A model generated the notes under the pieces. The model worked only from the letters and a program-made list of their open reading frames with translations. It was not told the origin of the DNA and did no database searches. A program made the position numbers and the translations under genes. Positions 8,678 to 16,644 of a stretch of 64,000 bases of DNA are shown piece by piece. The stretch is from positions 62,001-126,000 of the forward strand of contig JAWKNJ010000016.1 of NCBI GenBank assembly GCA_041391765.1, read 5' to 3'. Every line of letters starts with the position of its first letter. Position 1 is the first letter of the stretch. This stretch comes from SHAN690 sp041391765 (GTDB lineage: Bacteria; Bacteroidota; Bacteroidia; Flavobacteriales_G; Salibacteraceae).

Positions 8678-9300
8678 CTGATCTTTCTTAGAGGGTTTCC
8701 AACATAAGTTCCGGGTTCTGTAATGGAACGGACGACTACGCTACCGGCTCCAACTGTGACGTTATCGCAAATTGATATTTGGTCCTTGACCACTGCACCC
8801 GCTCCAATGAAACAACCATTCCCGATGTTCACTCGCCCACCTAAAATTGCTCCGATTGAAATGTGCGTGTGGTCTTTCACCATACACTCATGTTCAACGA
8901 TACATCCAGAGTTAATGATGTTGTTGCTGCCAATATGTGTCTCTGCATTTATTGATGCTTTCGGAAAGACAAGATTCGAGCGTCCGAACTTTACGGACGA
9001 TTGGATGAATGCGGTTTGATGCACCAAATTGGGCTCGAAAAGCTGATTCGAAAAGCGTTCAAATGCTTCCTTGCGTTGATGATTGTTACCGATCGCCAGA
9101 ATCAGTTTTTGAACTGCGGGAATTTCAGATGGGAGGCCTTTGAGTGGAACACTCAGGATGGTTTCATGACTCCCTTTCTTAAATGAATCATCGTAGATAC
9201 CAGAAATTTGAAATCCAGAATCGTGGGCAAGTGCGATCACAGCCCTGGCATGTCCACCAGAGCCCAAGACAACTAGTTTATCATTCTTCAATGATTTCAT
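8674..9300 (-). CDS. neuD: NeuD-family sugar O/N-acyltransferase (left-handed beta-helix)
   Basis: 208 aa. The N-terminal Rossmann-like half has VVLGSGGHARAVIALA at about 10-25, the signature of NeuD/PglD-type acyltransferases. The C-terminal half (about 95-205) is built of hexapeptide repeats (IGSNNIINSGCIVEH, HISIGAILGGRVNIGNG, ISICDNVTVGAGSVVV) ending VGNPLRKIR, an acyl-CoA-binding left-handed beta-helix. Family members acetylate sialic acid or the 4-amino group of diamino sugars. It lies immediately downstream of the first NeuB and overlaps it by 20 bases, the classical neuB-neuD neighbourhood. Whether it acts on the free sugar acid or an amino-sugar precursor cannot be decided here. Confidence 0.9.
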   Translation of the reverse strand: MKSLKNDKLVVLGSGGHARAVIALAHDSGFQISGIYDDSFKKGSHETILSVPLKGLPSEIPAVQKLILAIGNNHQRKEAFERFSNQLFEPNLVHQTAFIQSSVKFGRSNLVFPKASINAETHIGSNNIINSGCIVEHECMVKDHTHISIGAILGGRVNIGNGCFIGAGAVVKDQISICDNVTVGAGSVVVRSITEPGTYVGNPLRKIR

Positions 9301-10327
9301 CCTTGGAGTAATGACGCGTTGCAGGTTTACCTATGATTTCCCTGTACTTTATTGGAGAAATGCCTCGCCCCCCCGTTCTTTTTGCTGTAATATTTGACTC
9401 TGAGAAGAATTCTCCCTGAGGAATATCGGATGAGGCAACCAAACATTTTTGAAGAGAAGCGCGAGTTTTCAATTCTGATAGTGTTGGCTCTTTGATGAAA
9501 CCACCCATGTAAGTTTCTATTCTCCTAACAGTTTGAACAAACTCCTTAAGCTCGGATGGATCCAACGATGCCAGGTGATCTGGACCGTCCTGAGACTTGT
9601 CAATGGTAAAATGCTTCTCCAAAACCTTAGCACCCATGGGCACAGCATAGAGAGCAGCACCAAGACCGACTGAGTGGTCTGAATATCCTATAATGGCATT
9701 GAACTTCGCTTTGTAAGTTTCAATAACATTGAGGTTGGCTTCATTATCATTAATGGGATAATTGGCGGTGCATTGAAGTAAGATGACATCCTTATTGAGG
9801 GCATGTATTTCCTCCATAGCAAGCTCTACCTCTTCCATATATGACATCCCTGTTGATAAGAGCATCGGTTTTCCGGTGGCGGCAATTTGCTTCAAAAACG
9901 GTAGGTTGGTAGTGTCGGTTGATGCAACCTTATAAGCATCAACTTTGATAGACTCCAATTCGGTCAAGCTCGCATCATCAAAAGGTGTGATTAGAAATAC
10001 TATTCCCTTTGCGTCACAGTAGTCTTTGAGTTCTTGATAGTGCTGAGTTTTAAGTTCCAAGCGCTTGAGCATGTCAAACTGCGATTCTCTCTTGTCCGTG
10101 GTTTTTTGCTGATAGGGTGCCTTTTCAACACTTTTCAGGATCAGATTTTCGGTTCTAAATGCCTGAAATTTAACTGCGTCCGCTCCACATTCATGGGCTA
10201 TATCAATGAGCTGTTTTGCAACCGCGGTGTCACCTCCGTGGTTAACTCCTGCCTCCGCAATTATAAAGGTCGGAGAATCCTTAGAAATGATTTTTGAGCC
10301 GATGTGGATTATGGGGTTAAACTTCAT
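9281..10327 (-). CDS. neuB: N-acetylneuraminate/legionaminate-type synthase, copy 1 (canonical NeuB)
   Basis: 348 aa, the usual NeuB length. NeuB enzymes condense PEP with an N-acyl hexosamine to a nine-carbon sugar acid. The TIM barrel begins with TFIIAEAGVNHGGD and contains DAVKFQAFRTENL, KVASTDTTNLPFL, MLLSTGMSYMEEV, LLQCTANYP, IGYSDHSVGLGAALYAV and LEKHFTIDKSQDGPDH. The C-terminal antifreeze-like SAF domain (about 285-348) carries KRTGGRGISP. The start forms a 4-base ATGA overlap with the second NeuB-like gene upstream. This copy looks fully active. Confidence 0.93.
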   Translation of the reverse strand: MKFNPIIHIGSKIISKDSPTFIIAEAGVNHGGDTAVAKQLIDIAHECGADAVKFQAFRTENLILKSVEKAPYQQKTTDKRESQFDMLKRLELKTQHYQELKDYCDAKGIVFLITPFDDASLTELESIKVDAYKVASTDTTNLPFLKQIAATGKPMLLSTGMSYMEEVELAMEEIHALNKDVILLQCTANYPINDNEANLNVIETYKAKFNAIIGYSDHSVGLGAALYAVPMGAKVLEKHFTIDKSQDGPDHLASLDPSELKEFVQTVRRIETYMGGFIKEPTLSELKTRASLQKCLVASSDIPQGEFFSESNITAKRTGGRGISPIKYREIIGKPATRHYSKDEIIEE

Positions 10328-11361
10328 TGTAAATCCTCGTCTTGAATGTTTTCGAATTTACGGATGTCTCGCTTAGTTTGACGACCGCTCAGTTTGTCAA
10401 AGTCAATTGGAGGTACGCCCGGATTCACGTTTCGAATGAAGGAAACATCTTCGCGCGTGATCTTTGTGCCGGCAGGAATGTCTCTGATGGCAACGACACT
10501 TTTCTTCTGAAACTTGCGATACTTCAAATCACTCTCGTTGAAGGCTTTAATTTCGCCACTTCCCACCGCCACAAACGCTCTTCGTATGTTTTGGACATAT
10601 AGCTTGAACTCTTCAGGCTCAAGTGCTGCCTGATAGTCAATGCCCTTCTCGGACCGGTCTACAGTTACGTGTTTCTCCAAAACATTAGCTCCCATTCCAA
10701 CCGCAATCAAGTCAACGATTTTTCCAAACGGGTCATCCCCGGCCGTGTGGTCGGCATAACCTACGGGTACGCCAAATTCCTTTCTCAAGAGGTTGATCTT
10801 GGAAATGTTAAGGTCTTCTGTGGCAGTCGGAAAATTTTGAACCCCCTGCATCAGGATCACATCTTTCGCTCCGTGGTTAGATGCTGTTTCCAGACCTCTT
10901 CTGATTTCTTCCAAGGTTGAAGCTCCTGTGCCCAGTGTAAATGGAATTCCGGAGGCCGACACCGCAGCAACTACCTCAGGGTTGACCAGGTCAGCGGAAT
11001 TCAGTTTTATGCCCTTGGCGCCAAGTTTTTCGGCCAATCTCACTGAAGGTAAGTCATAGGTGCATACGAATACATCAATATTAAATTGTTTGGCGTATTC
11101 GAACAATTCCGTCCATTGAGCTTCGGTGAATTCGATTTGTTTAAGAATCCCGTACGCCTCGTGGTGTGGTGTTACGGTTTCATCTGAGACGAAAAATTGC
11201 AACTGTATAGCATCCGCTTCAGCATCACGCGCAGAGTCCACTAACAATTTTGCCTTTTTTAGGTCTCCATCATGAGCGCAAGCCATTTCGGCAATAATAT
11301 ATGGCTCGTGTCCCGGACCAATTACCTTATTGCCAATTCTAATTTCTTTATTTAAAGCCAT
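10324..11361 (-). CDS. NeuB-family synthase, copy 2 (divergent paralogue)
   Basis: 345 aa. Same two-domain plan as the neighbouring NeuB: EPYIIAEMACAHDGD, DAIQLQFFVSDE, GIKLNSADLVNPE, FTLGTGASTLEEI, ILMQGVQNFPTA, VGYADHTAGDDP and LEKHVTVDRSEKG, then a SAF-like domain with RNVNPGVPPIDF. Barrel motifs are kept, but key positions differ from copy 1: ACAHDGD replaces GVNHGGD, and the mobile loop sequence and the SAF signature are altered. A different aldose acceptor is therefore likely. It overlaps the DapA-like lyase by 10 bases and NeuB copy 1 by 4. Two adjacent NeuB-type genes imply either two sugar acids or two sequential condensations. Confidence 0.88.
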   Translation of the reverse strand: MALNKEIRIGNKVIGPGHEPYIIAEMACAHDGDLKKAKLLVDSARDAEADAIQLQFFVSDETVTPHHEAYGILKQIEFTEAQWTELFEYAKQFNIDVFVCTYDLPSVRLAEKLGAKGIKLNSADLVNPEVVAAVSASGIPFTLGTGASTLEEIRRGLETASNHGAKDVILMQGVQNFPTATEDLNISKINLLRKEFGVPVGYADHTAGDDPFGKIVDLIAVGMGANVLEKHVTVDRSEKGIDYQAALEPEEFKLYVQNIRRAFVAVGSGEIKAFNESDLKYRKFQKKSVVAIRDIPAGTKITREDVSFIRNVNPGVPPIDFDKLSGRQTKRDIRKFENIQDEDLQ

Positions 11362-12278
11362 TTATTCTGAGTCATGACGATTCTTAACGCGCTAATTTCC
11401 TCTTCAGACATTTGCTTCATTGGAGGCCTCTCATATTTTGTCAATAGTCCTTTCAGGGCAAGCGCACCCTTGAGTGATGGATGCCATCCCATGGGGACGA
11501 CCGATTCAAAGTAGGGTAATTCTATTGTATTCACAATCTGTTCAGCACGCTCCCGATTGCCACTTGTTAAGCTGTTATAGAACTCAAGCTCAAGTTCCGG
11601 TTGAAAGTTCCCAATTCCCCCAAGAAATGCTCTTACTCCGTAGTCGAAATCACGGGTTAGGTATCGGCTCATACCTCCTCCGGCACCAATGATTATGGAT
11701 TTGTCAGCTACTTCTGAAAGTATCTTGCTGCTATAGTCTTTGTCCAGTGCTTCTTCTTTGAAGCCTACGATATTATCAATGGCTAAAAGCCTATGAAGCA
11801 GATCGATTGAATATTGTACAGATCCTGGTCCCAAACCATTTCGCATTGGCATTTCGTGAATCAAAATGTCAATGTTGATTGCTGATGCAACTTCCTTAAA
11901 GAAGGTGAAAGTATTTTCCTCACCATAATGCCGCTCTGGAAAATAGAGAAGATAAAAGTCTGCACCGATTTCCGCTGCGTGTTTCCCAAAATCGATAGCA
12001 GATGCAACTCCACCCGTGGTTGGATTAGCCACAATGGTTACACAACGCTTTGATGCTCCTCTGACCACAGCTTCATTCACCTTTTTGATTTCATCCCAAG
12101 AGAGCAGGTTGAACCTGCTGGTTCCAACCGTTGTCATCACATTGGGAATACCTGAGGTTGCAAGAAAGTCAACGTATTTTTCTAATCCTTTGTAGTCGAC
12201 CGTATAGTCTTGATTAAATGGCACCGGCAATGGAATTACCGGCCCTTTTACTTCGTCAATATTTTTATTCATTTCCAT
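11352..12278 (-). CDS. DapA/NanA-superfamily (dihydrodipicolinate synthase-like) aldolase with altered active site
   Basis: 308 aa TIM-barrel protein. Superfamily members form a Schiff base between a lysine and pyruvate and make or break a C-C bond (DapA, sialate lyase NanA, KDG aldolase). The Schiff-base lysine is present as K174 in IVGFKEEALD. The usual GTTGE loop reads VGTSRFNLLS (from V51). The catalytic Tyr of the LYNVPSRTG-type motif is replaced by His (H141 in LIHEMPMRNG). The Arg and Gly of that motif remain. I infer an aldolase or lyase with non-standard proton transfer or substrate. It overlaps neuA by 14 bases and the second NeuB by 10, placing it within sugar-acid synthesis or recycling. 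Confidence 0.88.
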   Translation of the reverse strand: MEMNKNIDEVKGPVIPLPVPFNQDYTVDYKGLEKYVDFLATSGIPNVMTTVGTSRFNLLSWDEIKKVNEAVVRGASKRCVTIVANPTTGGVASAIDFGKHAAEIGADFYLLYFPERHYGEENTFTFFKEVASAINIDILIHEMPMRNGLGPGSVQYSIDLLHRLLAIDNIVGFKEEALDKDYSSKILSEVADKSIIIGAGGGMSRYLTRDFDYGVRAFLGGIGNFQPELELEFYNSLTSGNRERAEQIVNTIELPYFESVVPMGWHPSLKGALALKGLLTKYERPPMKQMSEEEISALRIVMTQNKWL

Positions 12279-12972
12279 TAGAAAGTTTTCTTGCCATTAT
12301 TTCGGCAATTTCGAATTGATAAGGATAGTCGATGTCAAATGAGCGAATCGCTGGCATTTCATAAGTAAGCATTGTGTCATTGAAGAATGTCCTTGTTTTC
12401 AAAAACGCATCTATCGTGGCCATATAAATTGAGCCGTTTGGATGGAATCGCTTTGAAATATTTTGGCTACGGGTTGTTTTATAGCCGCTTGAATCAACCA
12501 TTTTCATTTCATGGTCGGAAATTTTTTCCAGTGCCAGTTGTACGGGAAACTCATACTCAACAACCCCGATGAGATAATTCTTCTCTGGGAACTGATTAAA
12601 CAGATCGACTGCATTCACTACATCTTCTGTAGAGCGAAACGGGCAAGTAGGAAGCAACGCGGCAACATGCTCAAATGATTGTGCAGCATTGGTTCGCATT
12701 AAATATTCTTCAACAACTTGAACTTTGGTCACTGTGTCACCTGCCATGTTCTCGGGACGCTTGTCAACCTCTACACCTTCGCTTATTGCAATGGCGGCAA
12801 TTTCCTTATCCTCGGTAGATACGACAATTTTGGCGAACTTATCTGAGTTCTTAGCCGCACGGATAGTGTACGCAATGAGCGGTATACCATTAAGCGGTAG
12901 TATGTTCTTTCTTGGTATCCGTTTAGACCCTCCTCTAGCAGGGATTATACAGACACATCTTTTGGTTGACAT
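12265..12972 (-). CDS. neuA: Acylneuraminate (CMP-sugar acid) cytidylyltransferase
   Basis: 235 aa. NeuA-type enzymes activate nonulosonic acids with CTP to CMP-sugars, the donors for glycosyltransferases. The nucleotide-binding signature is IIPARGGSKRIPRKNI near the N terminus, followed by VVSTEDKEIA, LLPTCPFRSTEDV, FHPNGSIYMA and SFDIDYPYQFEIAE (metal-binding Asp pair). The length is typical of NeuA/PseF/LegF. It is the first gene of the nine-gene overlapping operon, starting 64 bases after the PhyH-type gene on the same strand. Which sugar acid it uses is not visible. Confidence 0.93.
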   Translation of the reverse strand: MSTKRCVCIIPARGGSKRIPRKNILPLNGIPLIAYTIRAAKNSDKFAKIVVSTEDKEIAAIAISEGVEVDKRPENMAGDTVTKVQVVEEYLMRTNAAQSFEHVAALLPTCPFRSTEDVVNAVDLFNQFPEKNYLIGVVEYEFPVQLALEKISDHEMKMVDSSGYKTTRSQNISKRFHPNGSIYMATIDAFLKTRTFFNDTMLTYEMPAIRSFDIDYPYQFEIAEIMARKLSNGNE

Positions 12973-13036
12973 TATATTCAGAAATCTTTTGGAGATGAGT
13001 TTTCAAACAAGTTTAGCTTGTCCCTTTCGATGGTGA

Positions 13037-13789
13037 CTAATTTAGTGCTCGATATACCCTATTTTTTATTCGTGTGAATAGCGTTGAGGTTTTTGAAACT
13101 GAATTGTGAGAGCGTATGATGAATCTCTCATGTCCAGGTTTGATATTCCCACCTGCATGAAATGTATCGCTGTCGAATACGATTAGGGTGCCTGCTTTGC
13201 CTTCCACAGGTAACAAGTCCGACTCCTTGAAATCTAGATTGTCATAATCATGAAAAATTCGGTTTCTAACTTTTCTATAATCACCAGTCTCTTTCCAAGC
13301 TTTTTCTCTGAGTTCCTTTCCTAGAAGGTGAGTGCCAGGAATACAAACAAATGCTCCATCGTCAGCCGTGACATCAGAGAGGTAGATAAAAAACTTAAAT
13401 GTCATATCGCGATCAAAATGCGGGTAGGCATTTCTAGCAATATCTTCAGTGGCTTTTGTCTCGTGGGTTACGTACAAAGAGTCGAGCATCAAATAGTTTT
13501 CACCTAGGTAGTCTTTTGTTGTAGACTCCATAAAAGGTTGTGTAAAGTATTTGACCAGAAATGGATAGTCCTTAAACTCCTTTGGGTTTCTCATTGAAGC
13601 AGCTCGACCAAAACTATATTGTTCGCGATGAGACAGATTGTCGAGCATACGGTTCGCTTCTTTTTTCAAGCTCTCCAAATCTTCGCAGAAATCATCGATA
13701 ACAACAACGCCATGTTGTTTTACCTGACGACTGACATCTTCGGCTGAATTACTGCGGTTAAGTCTCACTAAGCTTTTCGTTTCCTGCAT
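13037..13789 (-). CDS. Phytanoyl-CoA dioxygenase-like Fe(II)/2-oxoglutarate oxygenase
   Basis: 250 aa. The iron facial triad of the PhyH family is readable: H124 and D126 in AYPHFDRDM and H211 in FDSDTFHAGG, with R222 (ERFIIR) as the probable 2-oxoglutarate-binding Arg. The jelly-roll strands FKFFIYLSDV and GAFVCIPGTHLL are typical. Such enzymes hydroxylate small molecules, lipids or nucleotide-linked precursors. It lies just upstream of neuA on the same strand and may be co-transcribed with it, so hydroxylation of the glycan or of an attached acyl group is a reasonable guess. A good TAnnTTTG promoter element lies 5 bases upstream of the start codon. Confidence 0.85.
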   Translation of the reverse strand: MQETKSLVRLNRSNSAEDVSRQVKQHGVVVIDDFCEDLESLKKEANRMLDNLSHREQYSFGRAASMRNPKEFKDYPFLVKYFTQPFMESTTKDYLGENYLMLDSLYVTHETKATEDIARNAYPHFDRDMTFKFFIYLSDVTADDGAFVCIPGTHLLGKELREKAWKETGDYRKVRNRIFHDYDNLDFKESDLLPVEGKAGTLIVFDSDTFHAGGNIKPGHERFIIRSHNSVSKTSTLFTRIKNRVYRALN

Positions 13790-13793
13790 GGCG

Positions 13794-13801
13794 CAAATGT
13801 A
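13794..13801 (-). promoter_or_regulatory. Candidate Bacteroidota -7 promoter element
   Basis: On the minus strand this reads TACATTTG, a perfect match to the Bacteroidota -7 consensus TAnnTTTG, just before the PhyH-type gene. A -33 TTTG at the usual distance is not clear. It could drive the PhyH gene and, by read-through, the neuA operon. Confidence 0.35.
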
Positions 13802-13858
13802 TCATATGTTCAACGTGTCATGCGCGAATTTCAGTGTGATTTCAAGGTGTTTTGACCT

Positions 13859-15076
13859 TTAATCTGCGATGAACAAAACCTTCTTTGACTCGTGATTTTG
13901 CTTGAATCTATAAGTGTTGGATTTGATCTTGTTCAGTGTCATGTGTTTGATACCCTTCAGGATAGTTTTTTGATGACTGTCGATAAGAGTGAGTGATGCA
14001 AATGGCAATCTGTATGTGGCTGCTGCATTATTTGATCCTGTTAAGTCCGTGTATATGTTGATGGTTCTATCTGCTGAAAATTTATCCAGAGCATTATCGG
14101 AATCCAATATTCGATGATCCATCAGGTGTAGATCGAAGTCAACACTACTCGTTGGTTCTATATATGGTAACTCCATTGACCTAGATCGAATGAATGTATA
14201 AAGTCTATTGCCCAATTTTCGAGCACTGCTATTTGGCTCGTGCAAATAGATGTTACGATAACCAGCCATAAGTAACGCATAATAAAACCATCCTTCACGA
14301 GCACCGGAAACCAATATTTTGGATGAATATGGTATAGAGACTACTTTTTTCAAAAAGTCGACTATCAGATGGTTCTGAGCGGTTTTTGGGAATTTGTCGA
14401 ATTGGCGTTTTCGTAACTCAGGGTTAAGGTTTGAAGTAGAAACGTCACCCCAAATTCCTGTAATATGTTTATCGAGTATGAATTTGTAAAAAAATGACCA
14501 TTCAAAATTCTCAGTAGGGTTTTTAATTTCCAGCTTTGGTGCCACCAACGGAACGATCAACGAATTGAGATGGATATGATCGGCCATGTACATCCGCTGG
14601 ACTAAGCCAAGTTCATCAACAATGTCCATCCAAAAGTCAATGTATTTGACCTTGGATTCAGATAGCGATTTCTCCAGAATAGAATTGTAATAACGTGCCC
14701 ATTTGTTGTGTTCTGGTCTTTCTGTTGGAACGGTCATCATCACAAACAACTCATGATCAAATGTGGCGGCCATTTCGAGCAGTATGTGTGCAAAATTTGA
14801 AGCCGCGAAACCGAGGGTCTTTTCTGTCTCTTGCTCCGAACCTTTCAGCTCTAAAACATGCCGAATGTCTGGCTCGCCTAGTACAATGAGAACCTTTGCA
14901 TCTGTCTCGATTCGACTCAAATGGTTAATAAGCTTTTGCCTCGAAATCTGACTTTTTTCATTTGTATGAAAACAGCTGTGATAGCCAGGGCCTATTGAAA
15001 TTGGCAGAAAGCAATCATGATAGCTGAAGGCTCGTGCGTGGCTATCACCTAGGACGAATATGATTTCGTTATTCAA
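13859..15076 (-). CDS. Two-domain protein: SGNH/GDSL-like N-terminal domain plus a Rossmann-like C-terminal domain
   Basis: 405 aa, TTG start. Residues 1-180 fit an SGNH hydrolase: block I LGDSHA with S12, a Gly/Asn-type block VLGEPDIRH, and the Asp-His pair D166/H169 in YMADHIHLN. SGNH proteins in glycan loci are usually O-acetyl esterases or acetyltransferase partners. Residues about 230-405 look like a nucleotide- or SAM-binding Rossmann domain (SKILVSGAREGWFYYALLMA, then YRNIYLHEP), though the glycine motif is degenerate. It lies between the PhyH gene and the divergent flippase gene, so a role in modifying the exported glycan is likely. I do not recognise a named family for the full-length architecture. 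Confidence 0.62.
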   Translation of the reverse strand: MNNEIIFVLGDSHARAFSYHDCFLPISIGPGYHSCFHTNEKSQISRQKLINHLSRIETDAKVLIVLGEPDIRHVLELKGSEQETEKTLGFAASNFAHILLEMAATFDHELFVMMTVPTERPEHNKWARYYNSILEKSLSESKVKYIDFWMDIVDELGLVQRMYMADHIHLNSLIVPLVAPKLEIKNPTENFEWSFFYKFILDKHITGIWGDVSTSNLNPELRKRQFDKFPKTAQNHLIVDFLKKVVSIPYSSKILVSGAREGWFYYALLMAGYRNIYLHEPNSSARKLGNRLYTFIRSRSMELPYIEPTSSVDFDLHLMDHRILDSDNALDKFSADRTINIYTDLTGSNNAAATYRLPFASLTLIDSHQKTILKGIKHMTLNKIKSNTYRFKQNHESKKVLFIAD

Positions 15077-15150
15077 AACAGATGTTACGAAGAAGGCGAA
15101 AATAGATGGAGAAAATAAATTTCTATGACATTTGGAGCTAATTAGGCTGC

Positions 15151-16644
15151 GTGGGAATAGTTAAACAGCAAGCGTTTCAAAATTCAGTTTTCAATTATCT
15201 GGGGCAGGCAATCGGCTATGTGAACATAGCCTTGCTCTTCCCCATACTGTTGACTCCGGATGAGTTCGGACTTACTCGATTAATGGCATCGGCTTCTTTG
15301 CTCTTTGCACAACTTTCATCCTTTGGTAGTCAAAGGGTAATTATTAAGTTTTTTCCATCTTTCAAAGGGCCTAAGGGCTCTGATAATGGGTTCTTGACGC
15401 TAGTTTCTCTGCTTGTTTTAATTGCGTTCGGGGTGACCCTTGTATTATTTTATTTACTTGAAGATTGGATTATAGAAACACAAGGCGATCCACTTTTTAC
15501 CCGTTATGTCTTCATTATCCCTTGGCTTGGATTTCTAAACATTATCTATTGGGTTTTGGAAAGTTATTTAAGGGCGCAATACAAGACCAGTTTAACCTCG
15601 TTCGTGAACAACGTTCTACTTAAAATCCTCTGGCTGTCCAGCGCCATAGCTTATTACTACGGATTCCTCGATTTGGATGCCTTTGTGGTGGTTTACAGCA
15701 CCGCCTACTTGCCAGCAATTCTCATTTTGGTGATATACTTAGTGCGTCAAGGTCAGTTAAAATTTAGGATCAACGCGCTTTATTATCGGTGGAGAATGTT
15801 GAAGCATATTGTGCGGTACGGTGCCTATTCGATTCTTGATGATACGAATACAGTAATGATGAATAACATCGACAAGTTGATGATCGGTTTTATGATGGAT
15901 TTGAAAAGCGTTGCTATATACACAGTGGCTAGTTATTTGAGCACAGCCATCAGTATTCCATCCGCATCCATGAACAGAATTGTGGTTCCACTCTTAGCCA
16001 CACACTGGAAACGCAAAGAATGGGGTAAGGTGGAACAGCTCTACAAACAAAGTACGTCCATTAACCTCGTTGTGGCTGGGAGTCTGTTTGTGCTTGTATG
16101 GTCCAATATCAATGAATTGCTCACGTTTCTTGATGAGGAATATATTTCCGGGGTTACGATAATATTATTCCTGATGCTAACGCGCGTTGTTGACCTTGCC
16201 TTTGGTTTGAATGGTGATATCATCTTAGTTTCTAAAAACTACTGGTTCAATACGTTGTCCGGCCTTATTTTAGTCATTCTCATGGTAATCTTCAACTGGA
16301 TTTTCATTCCACTTTATGGATTCGTGGGTGCTGCCTTCGGCACGCTGCTTTCGAAGATCGTATTCAATGTGATTAAGTACCTGTTTCTAAAATTGAATGA
16401 TGGTCTCGACCCATTTACTATTCAGAATTTTAAAGGGTTCATCATACTCACAATTGCTTTTTGGGCCGGTGAGATGATCAAGCTTGATAACTTAGGGGTC
16501 ATTCTATCTATTGCGGTTAAGTCTTTGATCATTGGTTCGTTTATGGCACTGATGTTTTATTATTTCAACATTTCTGAAGACATTAATGTGGTGGTGGATA
16601 AGCAAGTGAAAAAGATTAGAAAATTAATATTGAACAGGGGTTGA
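15151..16644 (+). CDS. Polysaccharide/oligosaccharide flippase (Wzx-type, MOP superfamily)
   Basis: 497 aa integral membrane protein with 12 or more hydrophobic segments over its whole length. It begins FQNSVFNYLGQAIGYVNI, the usual Wzx/RfbX start pattern, and has YSILDDTNTVMMNNIDKLMI in mid-protein, a motif of these flippases. It would move a lipid-linked glycan unit across the inner membrane. The start is GTG; an in-frame TAA nine bases upstream rules out an earlier start. The stop overlaps the next gene's TTG start (TTGA), so the two are coupled. It is the only exporter-like protein in the glycan locus. Confidence 0.88.
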   Translation: MGIVKQQAFQNSVFNYLGQAIGYVNIALLFPILLTPDEFGLTRLMASASLLFAQLSSFGSQRVIIKFFPSFKGPKGSDNGFLTLVSLLVLIAFGVTLVLFYLLEDWIIETQGDPLFTRYVFIIPWLGFLNIIYWVLESYLRAQYKTSLTSFVNNVLLKILWLSSAIAYYYGFLDLDAFVVVYSTAYLPAILILVIYLVRQGQLKFRINALYYRWRMLKHIVRYGAYSILDDTNTVMMNNIDKLMIGFMMDLKSVAIYTVASYLSTAISIPSASMNRIVVPLLATHWKRKEWGKVEQLYKQSTSINLVVAGSLFVLVWSNINELLTFLDEEYISGVTIILFLMLTRVVDLAFGLNGDIILVSKNYWFNTLSGLILVILMVIFNWIFIPLYGFVGAAFGTLLSKIVFNVIKYLFLKLNDGLDPFTIQNFKGFIILTIAFWAGEMIKLDNLGVILSIAVKSLIIGSFMALMFYYFNISEDINVVVDKQVKKIRKLILNRG

